35,333 nucleotides of DNA from Methanosphaera sp. rholeuAM6 (GTDB lineage Archaea; Methanobacteriota; Methanobacteria; Methanobacteriales; Methanobacteriaceae): positions 3,101-38,433 of the forward strand of contig MVAA01000047.1 of NCBI GenBank assembly GCA_003266105.1, given 5' to 3'. This document shows, piece after piece, positions 24,516 to 33,050 of the stretch. Position 1 is the first letter of the stretch. Every line of letters starts with the position of its first letter. The notes under the pieces are model-generated. The model was given only the letters and a program-made list of their open reading frames with translations. It was not told the DNA's origin and ran no database searches. A program made the translations under genes and the position numbers.

Positions 24516-24587
24516 TGGGCCGAACGAGATTCGAACTCGCGATCCCCTCCACGTCAAGGAGGTATCATACCTCTAGACCACCGGCCC
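24516..24587 (-). tRNA. tRNA-Val (GAC)
   Basis: This 72-nt cloverleaf on the minus strand has acceptor GGGCCGG pairing with TCGGCCC (a G-T pair at the base) and discriminator A. The anticodon stem CCTCC/GGAGG encloses loop TTGACGT, giving anticodon GAC for valine. The T-arm is CGAGTTCGAATCTCG, and no CCA is encoded. It is the first tRNA of the pair. Confidence 0.95.
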
Positions 24588-24635
24588 AGAAATATCTTTT
24601 TCTTTAAAGACTAATAATATGTTTTTAACTTATTA

Positions 24636-24644
24636 TTTATATAG
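24636..24644 (-). promoter_or_regulatory. TATA box for the tRNA-Val/tRNA-Phe unit
   Basis: CTATATAAA on the minus strand matches the archaeal box A. It lies about 50 bases upstream of the mature tRNA-Val 5' end. That places transcription start roughly 25 bases downstream and leaves a short 5' leader for RNase P to remove. Confidence 0.55.
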
Positions 24645-24668
24645 TTTATGGTGGTATAGACCCAATAA

Positions 24669-25433
24669 TTATGACCCAAAACGTCTAAGTAACTTATGAA
24701 TAATAAATTCACCAATTATTCCACCAATTCCCGACAATAAACTACAAATTACAACAGATATTAATACTGCAACAATATCTTTGGAAGCAAGAAGAGTAAC
24801 TAAACCAACAATCAAGCCAATTGTTGAAGATGTTTCTAAAGAATCCCTATAACTCATTTGGGGAACAATCATTACCGACATCATACCTGCTAAAATTAAA
24901 GAAACGACAATTACTGCAGTTAACTGATACATATTCTGAGTTGCAAAAGCCATCAAATCAGAGGGCAACTCAGAATTTCCTAATATTAACTGAATTCCAA
25001 GTAATGCGAAAAAGAAAAAATCCACTAATCCAATGAGCAATGAAAATAATCTGAAAAGTATGCTGTTCTTTGGAGAAAATCCTGTTCCTGCCCTAATAAT
25101 AATAGTTCTAGTATTTATTTGTTCTCCCGGATTAACATATTCAACATTTGACTGTTCTCGAATATTTTCCATATCATATTGTAAATGTAAATTTGTAGAA
25201 CCACAAGACAAACAAGCACCGGTTTCTCTTGGATTAAGTGCATTACATGAAGCACATATTTTTTGATACGAAATTTCAGGAATGATTACATCATTTAACA
25301 CCATATTAAGCTCAGTATCATTACTGGCAAATTCCAATGTATGCCCACAATTATCACACTTATCAAAGTTTAAAGGCTGCCTTTCATCAACCTTAACAAA
25401 TTTTTTACATTTTCGACATACTATAAAACTCAT
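24669..25433 (-). CDS. Double zinc-ribbon membrane protein of unknown function
   Basis: This protein of about 254 residues is not recognised beyond its parts. Two zinc ribbons come first: CRKC 6-9 with CDNCG 26-30, and CASC 60-63 with CLSCG 74-78. A linker rich in Asn, Glu and Arg follows, and then four hydrophobic segments in the last 130 residues (for example LFSLLIGLVDFFFFALLGIQ and AVLISVVICSLLSGIGGI). The ribbons would face the cytoplasm. The ATG at 25433 is chosen, although 25439 is also possible. It lies downstream of the tRNA methylthiotransferase gene with 58 bp between them. Function is unknown. The membrane half has small glycine-rich helices, as in many archaeal sensor or scaffold proteins. 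Confidence 0.7.
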   Translation of the reverse strand: MSFIVCRKCKKFVKVDERQPLNFDKCDNCGHTLEFASNDTELNMVLNDVIIPEISYQKICASCNALNPRETGACLSCGSTNLHLQYDMENIREQSNVEYVNPGEQINTRTIIIRAGTGFSPKNSILFRLFSLLIGLVDFFFFALLGIQLILGNSELPSDLMAFATQNMYQLTAVIVVSLILAGMMSVMIVPQMSYRDSLETSSTIGLIVGLVTLLASKDIVAVLISVVICSLLSGIGGIIGEFIIHKLLRRFGS

Positions 25434-25491
25434 AATCATCAATTCTTCATTAACTTTTATTATATATTTTTCATTTCATTTATAAAATTTT

Positions 25492-26766
25492 TTATAACTT
25501 TTCAGACTTTAAATAAGTTCGTTTTCCCTCAATAATTTTCACGTCAACAAAAGAACCTATTTCCACATCATTTACTATAACATTTTTATACGAATCAGTA
25601 TAACCAACATATCCACCAGAAGCACCTGTTCCTGTAATTAAAACTCTTTGAATAGTTCCCTCATATTTTTTATTATTCTCCAACATTATTTCTGTTTTTG
25701 CCTTGTTAATTCTATGTGAACGTTCTTTCATAACTTTATGATCTATTTCTTCCAATGAATTGGACTTTGCACCAGGCCTATGCATATATTTTGAAATATG
25801 AATAATATCCGGTTTAATTTCATACAGCAAATCTATCGTCTTTTGGAAATCCTCTTCATTTTCGGTAGGATACCCTATAATAATGTCCGTGGCAATAGAT
25901 AACTCCGGAATTTCCCCTCTAAACTTCGTAATCATATATTTGTACTCATCCAATGTATGTAATCTGTTCATTTCTTTTAATACTTTAGGACTTCCTGTTT
26001 GAACTGGAATATGAACAAAATTATAAATCTTTTCATTATTCTTAAATGCTGAAATCACTTCATCCAATTGGCCTTTAAGGCTTTTTGGATGCATCATGCC
26101 AACCCGAATACGAAAATCACCTTCAATGGAACCCAACTTGTCCAATAAATTTGCAAATGATTCACCTGAATCAGAACCGTAACATGCAGAATCCTGGGCT
26201 GTGACCTGCAATTCCTTACAACCATTTTCAACTGCTTTTTTTGCTTCATCAATTATTATATCAGTAGGATAACTAATTAAAAATCCTCTGGCTAACTTTG
26301 TACAGCAGAAAGTGCAAGAACCATCACATCCTTCACAAATTTGAAGAATATGTGTTAATGAATCAAAACTTTTATTAGAAGTACCTGCTTTAATCATTGA
26401 AGTTTTACCATATTCCTGTACAACTTCACCAGCTACGGCCCTGTTTACAATTTCATTAATTTTATCAATTTTATGAGGACCAATCCAACAGGAATCACCA
26501 GCAAACTTATTTAAACGTATAGAATCTACTTCAACCATACATCCTGCAATAATTAATTTTTTTTCAGGAAAAGCTGTTTTATATTTGTTAATCTTTGTTA
26601 TCATTTTTTGCTCGGTTGGTAATTTCACGTAACAAGTGTTTAAAATAATAACATCACTATCTTCGATATTATCGGTTAATTCATGTTCTTCTTCAAGTAA
26701 TGAAGCCATAATCTGTCCATCAGCCTGATTGAATGTACATCCATGCGTTTCCAAATAAACTTTCAT
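25492..26766 (-). CDS. Archaeal CDKAL1-type tRNA (t6A37) methylthiotransferase
   Basis: This 424-residue radical SAM methylthiotransferase inserts sulfur and methyl into threonylcarbamoyladenosine at position 37 of tRNA. Three N-terminal cluster cysteines (Cys10 in ETHGCTFNQ, Cys45 in ILNTCYVK, Cys76 in AGCMVE) hold the auxiliary iron-sulfur cluster. The radical SAM motif CDGSCTFC is at 147/151/154. The C-terminal TRAM domain (about 363-424) begins after MLENNKKYEG and includes GYTDSYKNVIV. The ETHGCTFN start matches the archaeal/eukaryotic e-MtaB group rather than bacterial MiaB. GTGGTAT upstream is the ribosome binding site. It is the last gene of a four-gene operon. Confidence 0.92.
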   Translation of the reverse strand: MKVYLETHGCTFNQADGQIMASLLEEEHELTDNIEDSDVIILNTCYVKLPTEQKMITKINKYKTAFPEKKLIIAGCMVEVDSIRLNKFAGDSCWIGPHKIDKINEIVNRAVAGEVVQEYGKTSMIKAGTSNKSFDSLTHILQICEGCDGSCTFCCTKLARGFLISYPTDIIIDEAKKAVENGCKELQVTAQDSACYGSDSGESFANLLDKLGSIEGDFRIRVGMMHPKSLKGQLDEVISAFKNNEKIYNFVHIPVQTGSPKVLKEMNRLHTLDEYKYMITKFRGEIPELSIATDIIIGYPTENEEDFQKTIDLLYEIKPDIIHISKYMHRPGAKSNSLEEIDHKVMKERSHRINKAKTEIMLENNKKYEGTIQRVLITGTGASGGYVGYTDSYKNVIVNDVEIGSFVDVKIIEGKRTYLKSEKL

Positions 26767-26775
26767 TATACCACA

Positions 26776-27414
26776 TTAATTATAACGTTTTTCTTTTGAT
26801 GTTGTTTTAACAACATATTCCGATAAATCATATTTTACCTTGGATTTGTCTTTTGAGGACAATAATTTTCCATAAATTCTTTTTATAACTTTAGCGTAAG
26901 CAAAACCTTTTTTCATATTCCTTTCCAATGTTTTAATTCCATAAACTCGGAATTTTAAACCGTTGACTTCACCTACATCTCCAATAGAAACAATAAATTC
27001 CCTTTCAACTTCGATTTTATGGGAAATAACATTCCCCTGATTATCAATAGAAAGGCCAATTCTTGCCAAAGTATCCAATGATTTTGCCCATATAGTCTTA
27101 ATGTCCACTACTGGACACTCAAAAACCCTATTTCCAGAACTGTTTTCAATAGAAGTAACTTCAACATCCTTATCATCAATATACAGTAATGTTCCAGTTT
27201 CAAGATATTCATCCGAATAAAGAGTTACATCCGTTTTCCATGAATGTTCAAATTCACTAATAATAACACGAACTGTTATTTCATATGCTTCTTCAGGAGC
27301 TGTTTCATGGTATACATGACCACATTCTTCACATTTAACTAATAATTCCCGGTTATTTTTACCCTTAGATTTAATTAATTCATATCCATAAAAACCACAT
27401 GCCGGACAAACCAT
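26776..27414 (-). CDS. HVO_0476-family zinc finger protein
   Basis: This 212-residue protein starts with a zinc ribbon (CPAC 3-6 and CEEC 28-31) and a beta-rich remainder, including EAYEITVRVIISEFEHSWKT and ETGTLLYIDDKDVEVTSIE. It matches the archaeal HVO_0476 family, whose function is unknown. The ribosome binding site GGAGG lies inside the last codons of hacB (Lys-Glu-Glu-stop), so translation is coupled. Its fixed position between hacB and the tRNA modification gene suggests a nucleic-acid or translation role, but that is inference only. The C-terminus is Lys-rich. Confidence 0.82.
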   Translation of the reverse strand: MVCPACGFYGYELIKSKGKNNRELLVKCEECGHVYHETAPEEAYEITVRVIISEFEHSWKTDVTLYSDEYLETGTLLYIDDKDVEVTSIENSSGNRVFECPVVDIKTIWAKSLDTLARIGLSIDNQGNVISHKIEVEREFIVSIGDVGEVNGLKFRVYGIKTLERNMKKGFAYAKVIKRIYGKLLSSKDKSKVKYDLSEYVVKTTSKEKRYN

Positions 27415-27416
27415 AA

Positions 27417-27908
27417 TTATTCCTCCTTTTTATTTTTTAAATACTGTTTAACCAATCCACCATTTTCAAGAATATCCAACATCGTTGAATCGAAAGGTTT
27501 AATGTTAACTGATATTCCTTTTGTAATATTTGTGATAATCCCTGATTCAACATTTACTTCTACAATATCTCCCTCATCAACATCAATATCTGCAGTTATT
27601 ACAGGTAATCCTACATTAATTGCGTTTCTAAAAAAGATTCTTGCAAAGGATTTGGCAATGACAACCGATACACCTGCTGTTTTAATAGCTACAGGAGCCT
27701 GTTCTCTTGAAGAACCACAACCGAAATTCCATCCCGCGACGATAATGTCACCTTCATTAACTTTCTGTGAAAATTCAGGATCTTCCGCTTCCATTACGTG
27801 AGCCGCTAAATCTTCAGGATTAAAAGTTCTCAAATATCTTCCAGCTATGATTACATCCGTATCAATACTGTCCCTAAATTTCCATACTTTTCCTTTTATT
27901 TTATCCAT
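27417..27908 (-). CDS. hacB: Homoaconitase small subunit (HacB)
   Basis: This 163-residue swivel-domain subunit of the aconitase superfamily shows GCGSSREQAP at 63-72, RIFFRNAINVGLPVI further on and the N-terminal DTDVIIAGRYLRTFNPEDL. The YLRT loop (residues 25-28) is reported to distinguish methanogen homoaconitase from isopropylmalate isomerase, because Arg contacts the extra carboxylate of longer homoaconitates. This supports a role in 2-oxosuberate synthesis for coenzyme B. LeuD, with a different loop residue, is the alternative. The large [4Fe-4S] subunit is not in the window. A good Shine-Dalgarno GGTGGT precedes the ATG, and beta-RFAP synthase ends eight bases upstream. Confidence 0.8.
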   Translation of the reverse strand: MDKIKGKVWKFRDSIDTDVIIAGRYLRTFNPEDLAAHVMEAEDPEFSQKVNEGDIIVAGWNFGCGSSREQAPVAIKTAGVSVVIAKSFARIFFRNAINVGLPVITADIDVDEGDIVEVNVESGIITNITKGISVNIKPFDSTMLDILENGGLVKQYLKNKKEE

Positions 27909-27916
27909 ATTACCAC

Positions 27917-28897
27917 CTATCTTAGTATTGACCCGTGATTTTTACCATTTGTTCTGATTATTTGGGTATCATTCTCTGTTATATTATACAGTTCCTTAAT
28001 TATTTTTTTGGTGTTGGAATCTGTGATACCAAAACATGTTGGACCAAAAGAACTCATTCCTACACATGGAATTCCTAATTCTTTCATATTATCCAACAAA
28101 TTGTTAATTCTTGCATCCTGTAATTGTTTTTCTACCTTTTTAAAACCCAATTCCTGAATTTTGTTAACCGAATCCCCAAAATTTTCCAAATCCTCTTCAA
28201 CAATTGCCGGCATCAATTTCATCAATGTCAAATATGAAATTCGTTCGACATCATTAATTTTTATTGGAGAATATTTTTGGAATATGTTTACCTCTTTTTT
28301 TCCTGATGCCCCTTGAGGGATGTTTGGTGTAGCCAGTATTATATTCCAATCTTTTGGAAAATTATATCGGGCAATTAATGGTGGGGGAGCTACTTTTGAA
28401 GCGGATGACGGAAGATAATCCTTCTTAATAGATTTGTTATGTCCTCCGTCAATTAATAATCCACCCCTATCAAAAGAATAAACACCAATCCCACTCGTTC
28501 CTCCTCTTTGAATTATTTTGGCCAAATCTATAACATTTAACTCAACATTATTGGAGCAGGCTATTAATTTTGCTATGCTTAATGCTAATTGAGTACCTAA
28601 ACCCAAACCCTGATGAATTGGATATATTTCATTTATTTTAAATGAATAATTGGTATCAATTTTTAGGTATTCTTTCATCTTGTTTGATGCATCAATTATT
28701 TTAGATTCGTATAGCTCCCTGTTTTGAACATTAACATTGTCATCATATATAATCCTGGTATCATCCCATGATTCAGAACATTCTATTGTTAATGAAGGTT
28801 TTTCTAGGGTTATGCCTATTCCCCCATCCAATCTACCTTCCAATCCGTTAAGATCAATTAATGACAAATGTAATCTTGCAGAAGTTTCAATTTCCAA
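27917..28897 (-). CDS. Beta-RFAP synthase (methanopterin synthesis)
   Basis: This 326-residue GHMP-superfamily enzyme condenses 4-aminobenzoate (or 4-hydroxybenzoate) with phosphoribosyl pyrophosphate, releasing CO2 and diphosphate, to give the first intermediate of tetrahydromethanopterin. The N-terminal RLHLSLIDLNG and GGIGITLEKP, the glycine-rich loop HQGLGLGTQLAL (95-106) and GTSGIGVYSFDRGGLLIDGG are the family landmarks. The length is normal. The start appears to be a TTG at 28897. AGGTTG seven bases upstream can serve as ribosome binding site, and the protein aligns from its first residues. It leads an operon with hacB, the zinc protein and the methylthiotransferase. Confidence 0.9.
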   Translation of the reverse strand: MEIETSARLHLSLIDLNGLEGRLDGGIGITLEKPSLTIECSESWDDTRIIYDDNVNVQNRELYESKIIDASNKMKEYLKIDTNYSFKINEIYPIHQGLGLGTQLALSIAKLIACSNNVELNVIDLAKIIQRGGTSGIGVYSFDRGGLLIDGGHNKSIKKDYLPSSASKVAPPPLIARYNFPKDWNIILATPNIPQGASGKKEVNIFQKYSPIKINDVERISYLTLMKLMPAIVEEDLENFGDSVNKIQELGFKKVEKQLQDARINNLLDNMKELGIPCVGMSSFGPTCFGITDSNTKKIIKELYNITENDTQIIRTNGKNHGSILR

Positions 28898-29000
28898 AAT
28901 AATACAACCTAAAAACTGATGTAAAAATTCATAAACTATATTTATGTATGTGAATGATTATTAATACTATTTTTTATTTGATTAAAAAAAGGATAAGCAA

Positions 29001-30626
29001 TTATATGAATTTAGACATATAAGAACCATCTTTATGATAACCTAATTTTCTATAATAATCCCTCACACCTATACCACTTATAATAAGCATTTTATCCTTA
29101 TTAAATTCTTCTTTAGCAACTTTTTCTGCAGCATTTAATAATTTAGCACCATAACCTCTGTGTTGCCATAGTAAATTATCATTTTTACCTATTTCCTGCA
29201 TTTGTCCATAAACGTGCAATTCCCGTATTAAAGCACTTGTGCTTGTAATTTCTGATCTGAAAATATCCTTTGATGGAATTCTTAATCGTGTGAAACCAAT
29301 TAATATATCATTATTTTGATCTTCTATAGATAAGAAAATTTCTTTTCCACCGGTGACTTCATAGTCTGTTCTTAATAGTTCAATATTATCATAATCAGGC
29401 TCAATTCCATGAGCTTTCTTATGACCTACTTCCCTACAACGAATACATTGACACTGAACATTTTCTTCTTCCAACCTATTATATACCAATTCTCCAAGAT
29501 TTGATTTTTTAACTCCTGCATCAATTAATGTTGCAGGAATATCCCTTTGAATTCTCATTGTACGAACCCATTTTGGCAGTATTTTTTTTATTTCAACTAT
29601 TAAATCCACTGCTTCTTCTGAAGTATATGGAACATATTCTCCTCTTTGCCACATTTCATAAAATTCCGAACCCTCTGTTACTAAGCAGGGATATATTTTC
29701 AGCATGTCAGGAGAAAACAATGGCTCTGAAAAAAGCCTTTTGAACATATTCAAATCGCTTTCAAAAGTTGAAAATAAACCGGGCATCATATGCATTGCTA
29801 CCTTGATTCCAGAATCACGAAGCAATTGGTTTGCTCTTCTAACATCTTGTATGGTGTGACCCCTATCAACACGTTTATACCTGTAATTATACAATGTTTG
29901 AACACCTAATTCAACCCTTGTTACTCCATAACTTAACATTCTGTTTATCTCTTCGATTTTTGAATAATCGGGTCTTGTTTCGAAGGTTAAGCCAATACAT
30001 CTCACTTTACTGTGTTCATTAATTTTCTGAACATCTTTTAAATAGACAAAATCGGCCGGTGGTGTTATTTCAATTTCTCGCTGATTTTTAGGAATTTGTG
30101 AATTAACTTTATCAAAATCATTCATAGCTCTTAAACATTGCGTTACAAACCATTCCTGATAATCCAATGTTCTGGAAGCAAATGTACCACCCATTATTAT
30201 TAGTTCTACCTTATCAATAGAATGTCCTATATTATTTAATTGATATAATCTATTGAATGTCTGCACATATGGATGAAATTCAAACATTCTAGCCCTTAAT
30301 GCTGCCGGTTCTTCCCCAGTATAACTTGGTGGAGCAACACTGCTTTCCGGACAATATTTGCAACGGCCGTGTGGACATTTATGAGGACTGCACATTACTG
30401 CAACAATAGCAACACCAGAAATCGTACGTGAAGGCTTTTTCATTAATATTGGACGCAATATCTCCACTTCTTCCGGTTTTGCATATTTTAATATTTCCGA
30501 ATTTCCCATGAATCCAGGTAAATTTAAATCTCTACATGTTTGAATTTTTAATTTTTCCAATTCTTTTTTAGTAGATATGTTGTTATCAATTGCTTTGCTA
30601 ATAATTAATCTACAGGCTTCTTCCAT
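29001..30626 (-). CDS. elp3: Archaeal Elp3 tRNA U34 carboxymethyl-modifying enzyme
   Basis: This 541-residue single-polypeptide Elongator catalytic subunit adds the carboxymethyl-type group at uridine 34 of tRNA, using radical SAM chemistry on acetyl-CoA. The radical SAM motif CPHGRCKYC (Cys84, 89, 92) has a further Cys79 just upstream. The C-terminal half is a GNAT acetyl-CoA domain with RELHVYGQMQEIG and the HRGYGAKLLNAAEKVAKEEF pyrophosphate loop. CQCIRCREVGHK (about 385-396) is a zinc-binding block between them. The frame opens at a TTG (30635), but ATG 30626 is taken. AGGAG lies ten or so bases upstream. It is divergent from the PRC-barrel gene. Confidence 0.94.
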   Translation of the reverse strand: MEEACRLIISKAIDNNISTKKELEKLKIQTCRDLNLPGFMGNSEILKYAKPEEVEILRPILMKKPSRTISGVAIVAVMCSPHKCPHGRCKYCPESSVAPPSYTGEEPAALRARMFEFHPYVQTFNRLYQLNNIGHSIDKVELIIMGGTFASRTLDYQEWFVTQCLRAMNDFDKVNSQIPKNQREIEITPPADFVYLKDVQKINEHSKVRCIGLTFETRPDYSKIEEINRMLSYGVTRVELGVQTLYNYRYKRVDRGHTIQDVRRANQLLRDSGIKVAMHMMPGLFSTFESDLNMFKRLFSEPLFSPDMLKIYPCLVTEGSEFYEMWQRGEYVPYTSEEAVDLIVEIKKILPKWVRTMRIQRDIPATLIDAGVKKSNLGELVYNRLEEENVQCQCIRCREVGHKKAHGIEPDYDNIELLRTDYEVTGGKEIFLSIEDQNNDILIGFTRLRIPSKDIFRSEITSTSALIRELHVYGQMQEIGKNDNLLWQHRGYGAKLLNAAEKVAKEEFNKDKMLIISGIGVRDYYRKLGYHKDGSYMSKFI

Positions 30627-30733
30627 AGTATTCAAACACTCCTAAAAAAAATATAATCGAATTTCATCTAAGAAAAAATTATTACTTATATTAACATAAA
30701 TAATTATTATTAAATTGTTATAAGGTGACTTTC

Positions 30734-31039
30734 ATGAAAACTTCCAAAATAATAGGTAAAAAGGTTTTAGATTGTAATGCAAATGACGTGGGAAAAGTCC
30801 ATGATATTGACCTAGACATCAAATCTAACACCATAAACAAAGTTATTATTAATTCAGGTGAACTTAGTCTAAGAAAAGCTAATTATGAAGTTACTCCTGA
30901 TATGATTTCACAAGTAGGTGATTATTTACTTTTAAATATACCTAAATCAGAAATATCCTCCGATAAAAAAGAAGATATTCCTGATGTAGAAATTGTTAAT
31001 CCTAGTGAATTAGAAGAAAAAAGTAAATCTAAACAATAG
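30734..31039 (+). CDS. PRC-barrel domain protein
   Basis: This 101-residue protein consists almost only of a PRC barrel: KIIGKKVLDCNANDVGKVHD (about residues 4-23), then IDLDIKSNTINKVIINSG, and a strand ending LLLNIPKSEI. The C-terminal 25 residues are acidic and Lys-rich. Such stand-alone archaeal PRC-barrel proteins are related to CdvA and to the RimM ribosome-maturation barrel, and some are suggested to act in division. None of this can be assigned here. GGTGA five bases before the ATG at 30734 supports this start over the GTG at 30725. It is convergent with the aminotransferase gene, three bases apart. Confidence 0.85.
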   Translation: MKTSKIIGKKVLDCNANDVGKVHDIDLDIKSNTINKVIINSGELSLRKANYEVTPDMISQVGDYLLLNIPKSEISSDKKEDIPDVEIVNPSELEEKSKSKQ

Positions 31040-31042
31040 TAC

Positions 31043-32203
31043 TTATTCTTCTTTTCTTTCTTTTAATAATTTTATTGCTTTAGGAAATTCTTCTTTGAAT
31101 TTCATTGCTTCTTCTGTTGGAATTGAAAAACTGATTCTGATATATTTGTCTCCAAACATTTTACTGGTATAATTTCCTTCACGAACAAAAATATTTTTTT
31201 CCTTCAATAAATAATCTGATATTTCTTCAGGCGTAAGTCCTGTTTGAGAAACATCAATTGTCATCATGTTAGCATCCACAGGATATAATGGCATGAATGT
31301 TCCAGGAGTATTGTCAATTGCCTCTTTTATTAATTCCTGATTTTTGAAACAAATATTTTTAACTTCATTAATCCATTCATTTTTACTTTCTAATCCGGCA
31401 ATTCCTGCTTCCTGAGCTAAAGAATTTGTTCCCAAATCATTGATTACACTAGCCCTCATTTTACGTATTAATTCGGGAGAACTTATTACTGCACCAATTC
31501 TTAATCCTGCCATACCGAATATTTTGGAAAAACTATAAATTGTTATAGTATGTTCCGGAGCGTAATGTCCTACTAGATGATGTTCTTTAGCGAAGTCTTT
31601 GTATGTTATATCATGCAATACATATATGTTGTTTTCTTTTGCAATTTCTGCAATTTCCTTGATTTCATCTTCGGTATAAGTGTAACCCATTGGATTCATT
31701 GGATCGATAAGTATTATCATCTTGGTTTGTAAATCTATATTTTCACGTATCAGTTCTGGCGTTAACTTATATCCACATTCTTTGTTGTAAATTGGAATTT
31801 CCTTAACGTGATGTCCAAATCTGTTACAGAAATTGTTAATTATTAAATAGCCCGGATCTGATGCAATTGTGTTTGTCGTGTGATGAAGCGTCGTGCTTAT
31901 TGCCAGATATAATGCTTCAGTAGCACTGGCTGTTATTTGTATATCATATTCCTCTGAATCAAAATCCAAATCTTTAAGAATCAATTTCTTTAATTCTGGA
32001 AAACCTTCAGGTGGAGGGTACTTACAATAGTTTCTTTTTCTTGCTGCTTCTATTAATGCACTTTCAATGTGTTTATCTTTTTGTAAGTGATTGGTGTTTT
32101 GTCCCATCCATATTAAATCTTCTTTTTTATATAAATAGTCAAAAAATTCATTAACCGAATTAAATCCTTTCGGAACCTTTTTCTCTTTCTTTTTGAATAC
32201 CAT
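31043..32203 (-). CDS. PLP-dependent class I/II aminotransferase
   Basis: This 386-residue fold-type I aminotransferase has its Schiff-base Lys at about residue 227 in SFSKIFGMAGLRIG. Asp198 and Tyr201 (LHDITYKDF) bind the pyridine nitrogen and hydroxyl, DPMNPMG (167-173) is the NPxG equivalent with Met in place of Thr/Pro, and YIRISFS carries the carboxylate-binding Arg. The substrate cannot be told. Archaeal homologues include aspartate, aromatic and histidinol-phosphate types. A clean GGAG Shine-Dalgarno sequence precedes the ATG, and radB ends 22 bases upstream on the same strand, suggesting co-transcription without obvious functional linkage. Confidence 0.88.
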   Translation of the reverse strand: MVFKKKEKKVPKGFNSVNEFFDYLYKKEDLIWMGQNTNHLQKDKHIESALIEAARKRNYCKYPPPEGFPELKKLILKDLDFDSEEYDIQITASATEALYLAISTTLHHTTNTIASDPGYLIINNFCNRFGHHVKEIPIYNKECGYKLTPELIRENIDLQTKMIILIDPMNPMGYTYTEDEIKEIAEIAKENNIYVLHDITYKDFAKEHHLVGHYAPEHTITIYSFSKIFGMAGLRIGAVISSPELIRKMRASVINDLGTNSLAQEAGIAGLESKNEWINEVKNICFKNQELIKEAIDNTPGTFMPLYPVDANMMTIDVSQTGLTPEEISDYLLKEKNIFVREGNYTSKMFGDKYIRISFSIPTEEAMKFKEEFPKAIKLLKERKEE

Positions 32204-32225
32204 TACGTTAACTCCTTAAATTGGT

Positions 32226-32924
32226 TTATGAAATACCTCTATCTGTTATCTCAAACGTTACAGTTTGACCTGGTGATTTAGTTTTATGCCTTTGAAGCGT
32301 GGCGGTTCTTGTTAAAGAACCTATGTTTCTTTCTATTTCAACAATAATCTTACTCCAATATTTCAACACTGTACCCCCAATAGGCTCAACAATAAAATCA
32401 TCCGAATCAAATGGAGAATAAATTTGATTAGTAATTACAATAGCAACATCAAATTCTCTGCTTAGAGTTAATAATTTGGCCATCAATTTACTTAATTTTT
32501 TATTTATTTCTGATGGATCCCCATCTTCTACCCTATATAACGCAACAATGGAATCTATAATTAAAATATCAATAGAATCATCTTCCTTCAACAAATCTTC
32601 TATATTCTGAACATCAAGCTGCTGTTCATCAAAAGATTTTGGTTCTAATAAAAAAATATTATTAGCAATTAAATCAAAATCAGATGCTGCAATCTGTTGA
32701 ATTCGTTCTAGAGATAATCCACCTTCAGTATCCATAAAAATAGCTTTTGAACCATTTTTAGTAGATTCGTATAAAATTTTTAAAACAATGTTAGTCTTTC
32801 CACAACCAGGCGGTCCATAAAATTGTGTAATAGCACCTTTTTCTATACCACCACCCAATAGTTCATCCAATGATGAAGATGTGGGAATAAGAACAGATTG
32901 TCTTAAATCTGAAAGTGTTTTCAA
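32226..32924 (-). CDS. radB: RadB, RecA/Rad51-family paralogue
   Basis: This 232-residue short RecA-fold protein lacks the N-terminal helix-hairpin-helix domain of RadA, as expected for RadB, a recombination mediator in euryarchaea. Walker A is GPPGCGKT at 37-44, the Walker B region is DILIIDSIVALY, and VITNQIYSPFDSDDFIVEPI is the conserved RecA L2-side stretch. SSLDELLGGGIEKGAITQFY is typical. The start is a TTG, with GGAGAAA eight bases upstream and no better ATG in frame. It is followed closely by the aminotransferase gene. Confidence 0.92.
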   Translation of the reverse strand: MKTLSDLRQSVLIPTSSSLDELLGGGIEKGAITQFYGPPGCGKTNIVLKILYESTKNGSKAIFMDTEGGLSLERIQQIAASDFDLIANNIFLLEPKSFDEQQLDVQNIEDLLKEDDSIDILIIDSIVALYRVEDGDPSEINKKLSKLMAKLLTLSREFDVAIVITNQIYSPFDSDDFIVEPIGGTVLKYWSKIIVEIERNIGSLTRTATLQRHKTKSPGQTVTFEITDRGIS

Positions 32925-33050
32925 TTAAATTTCTCCATTATATTTATAGACATAATTCTAATTATCTATTTATTTATTATGATATAAAAATATGTGAGAT
33001 ATTTAAATTTTGAGAAGTTTTATTTAAAAAAAATGGAAAAAATGAGGGGT

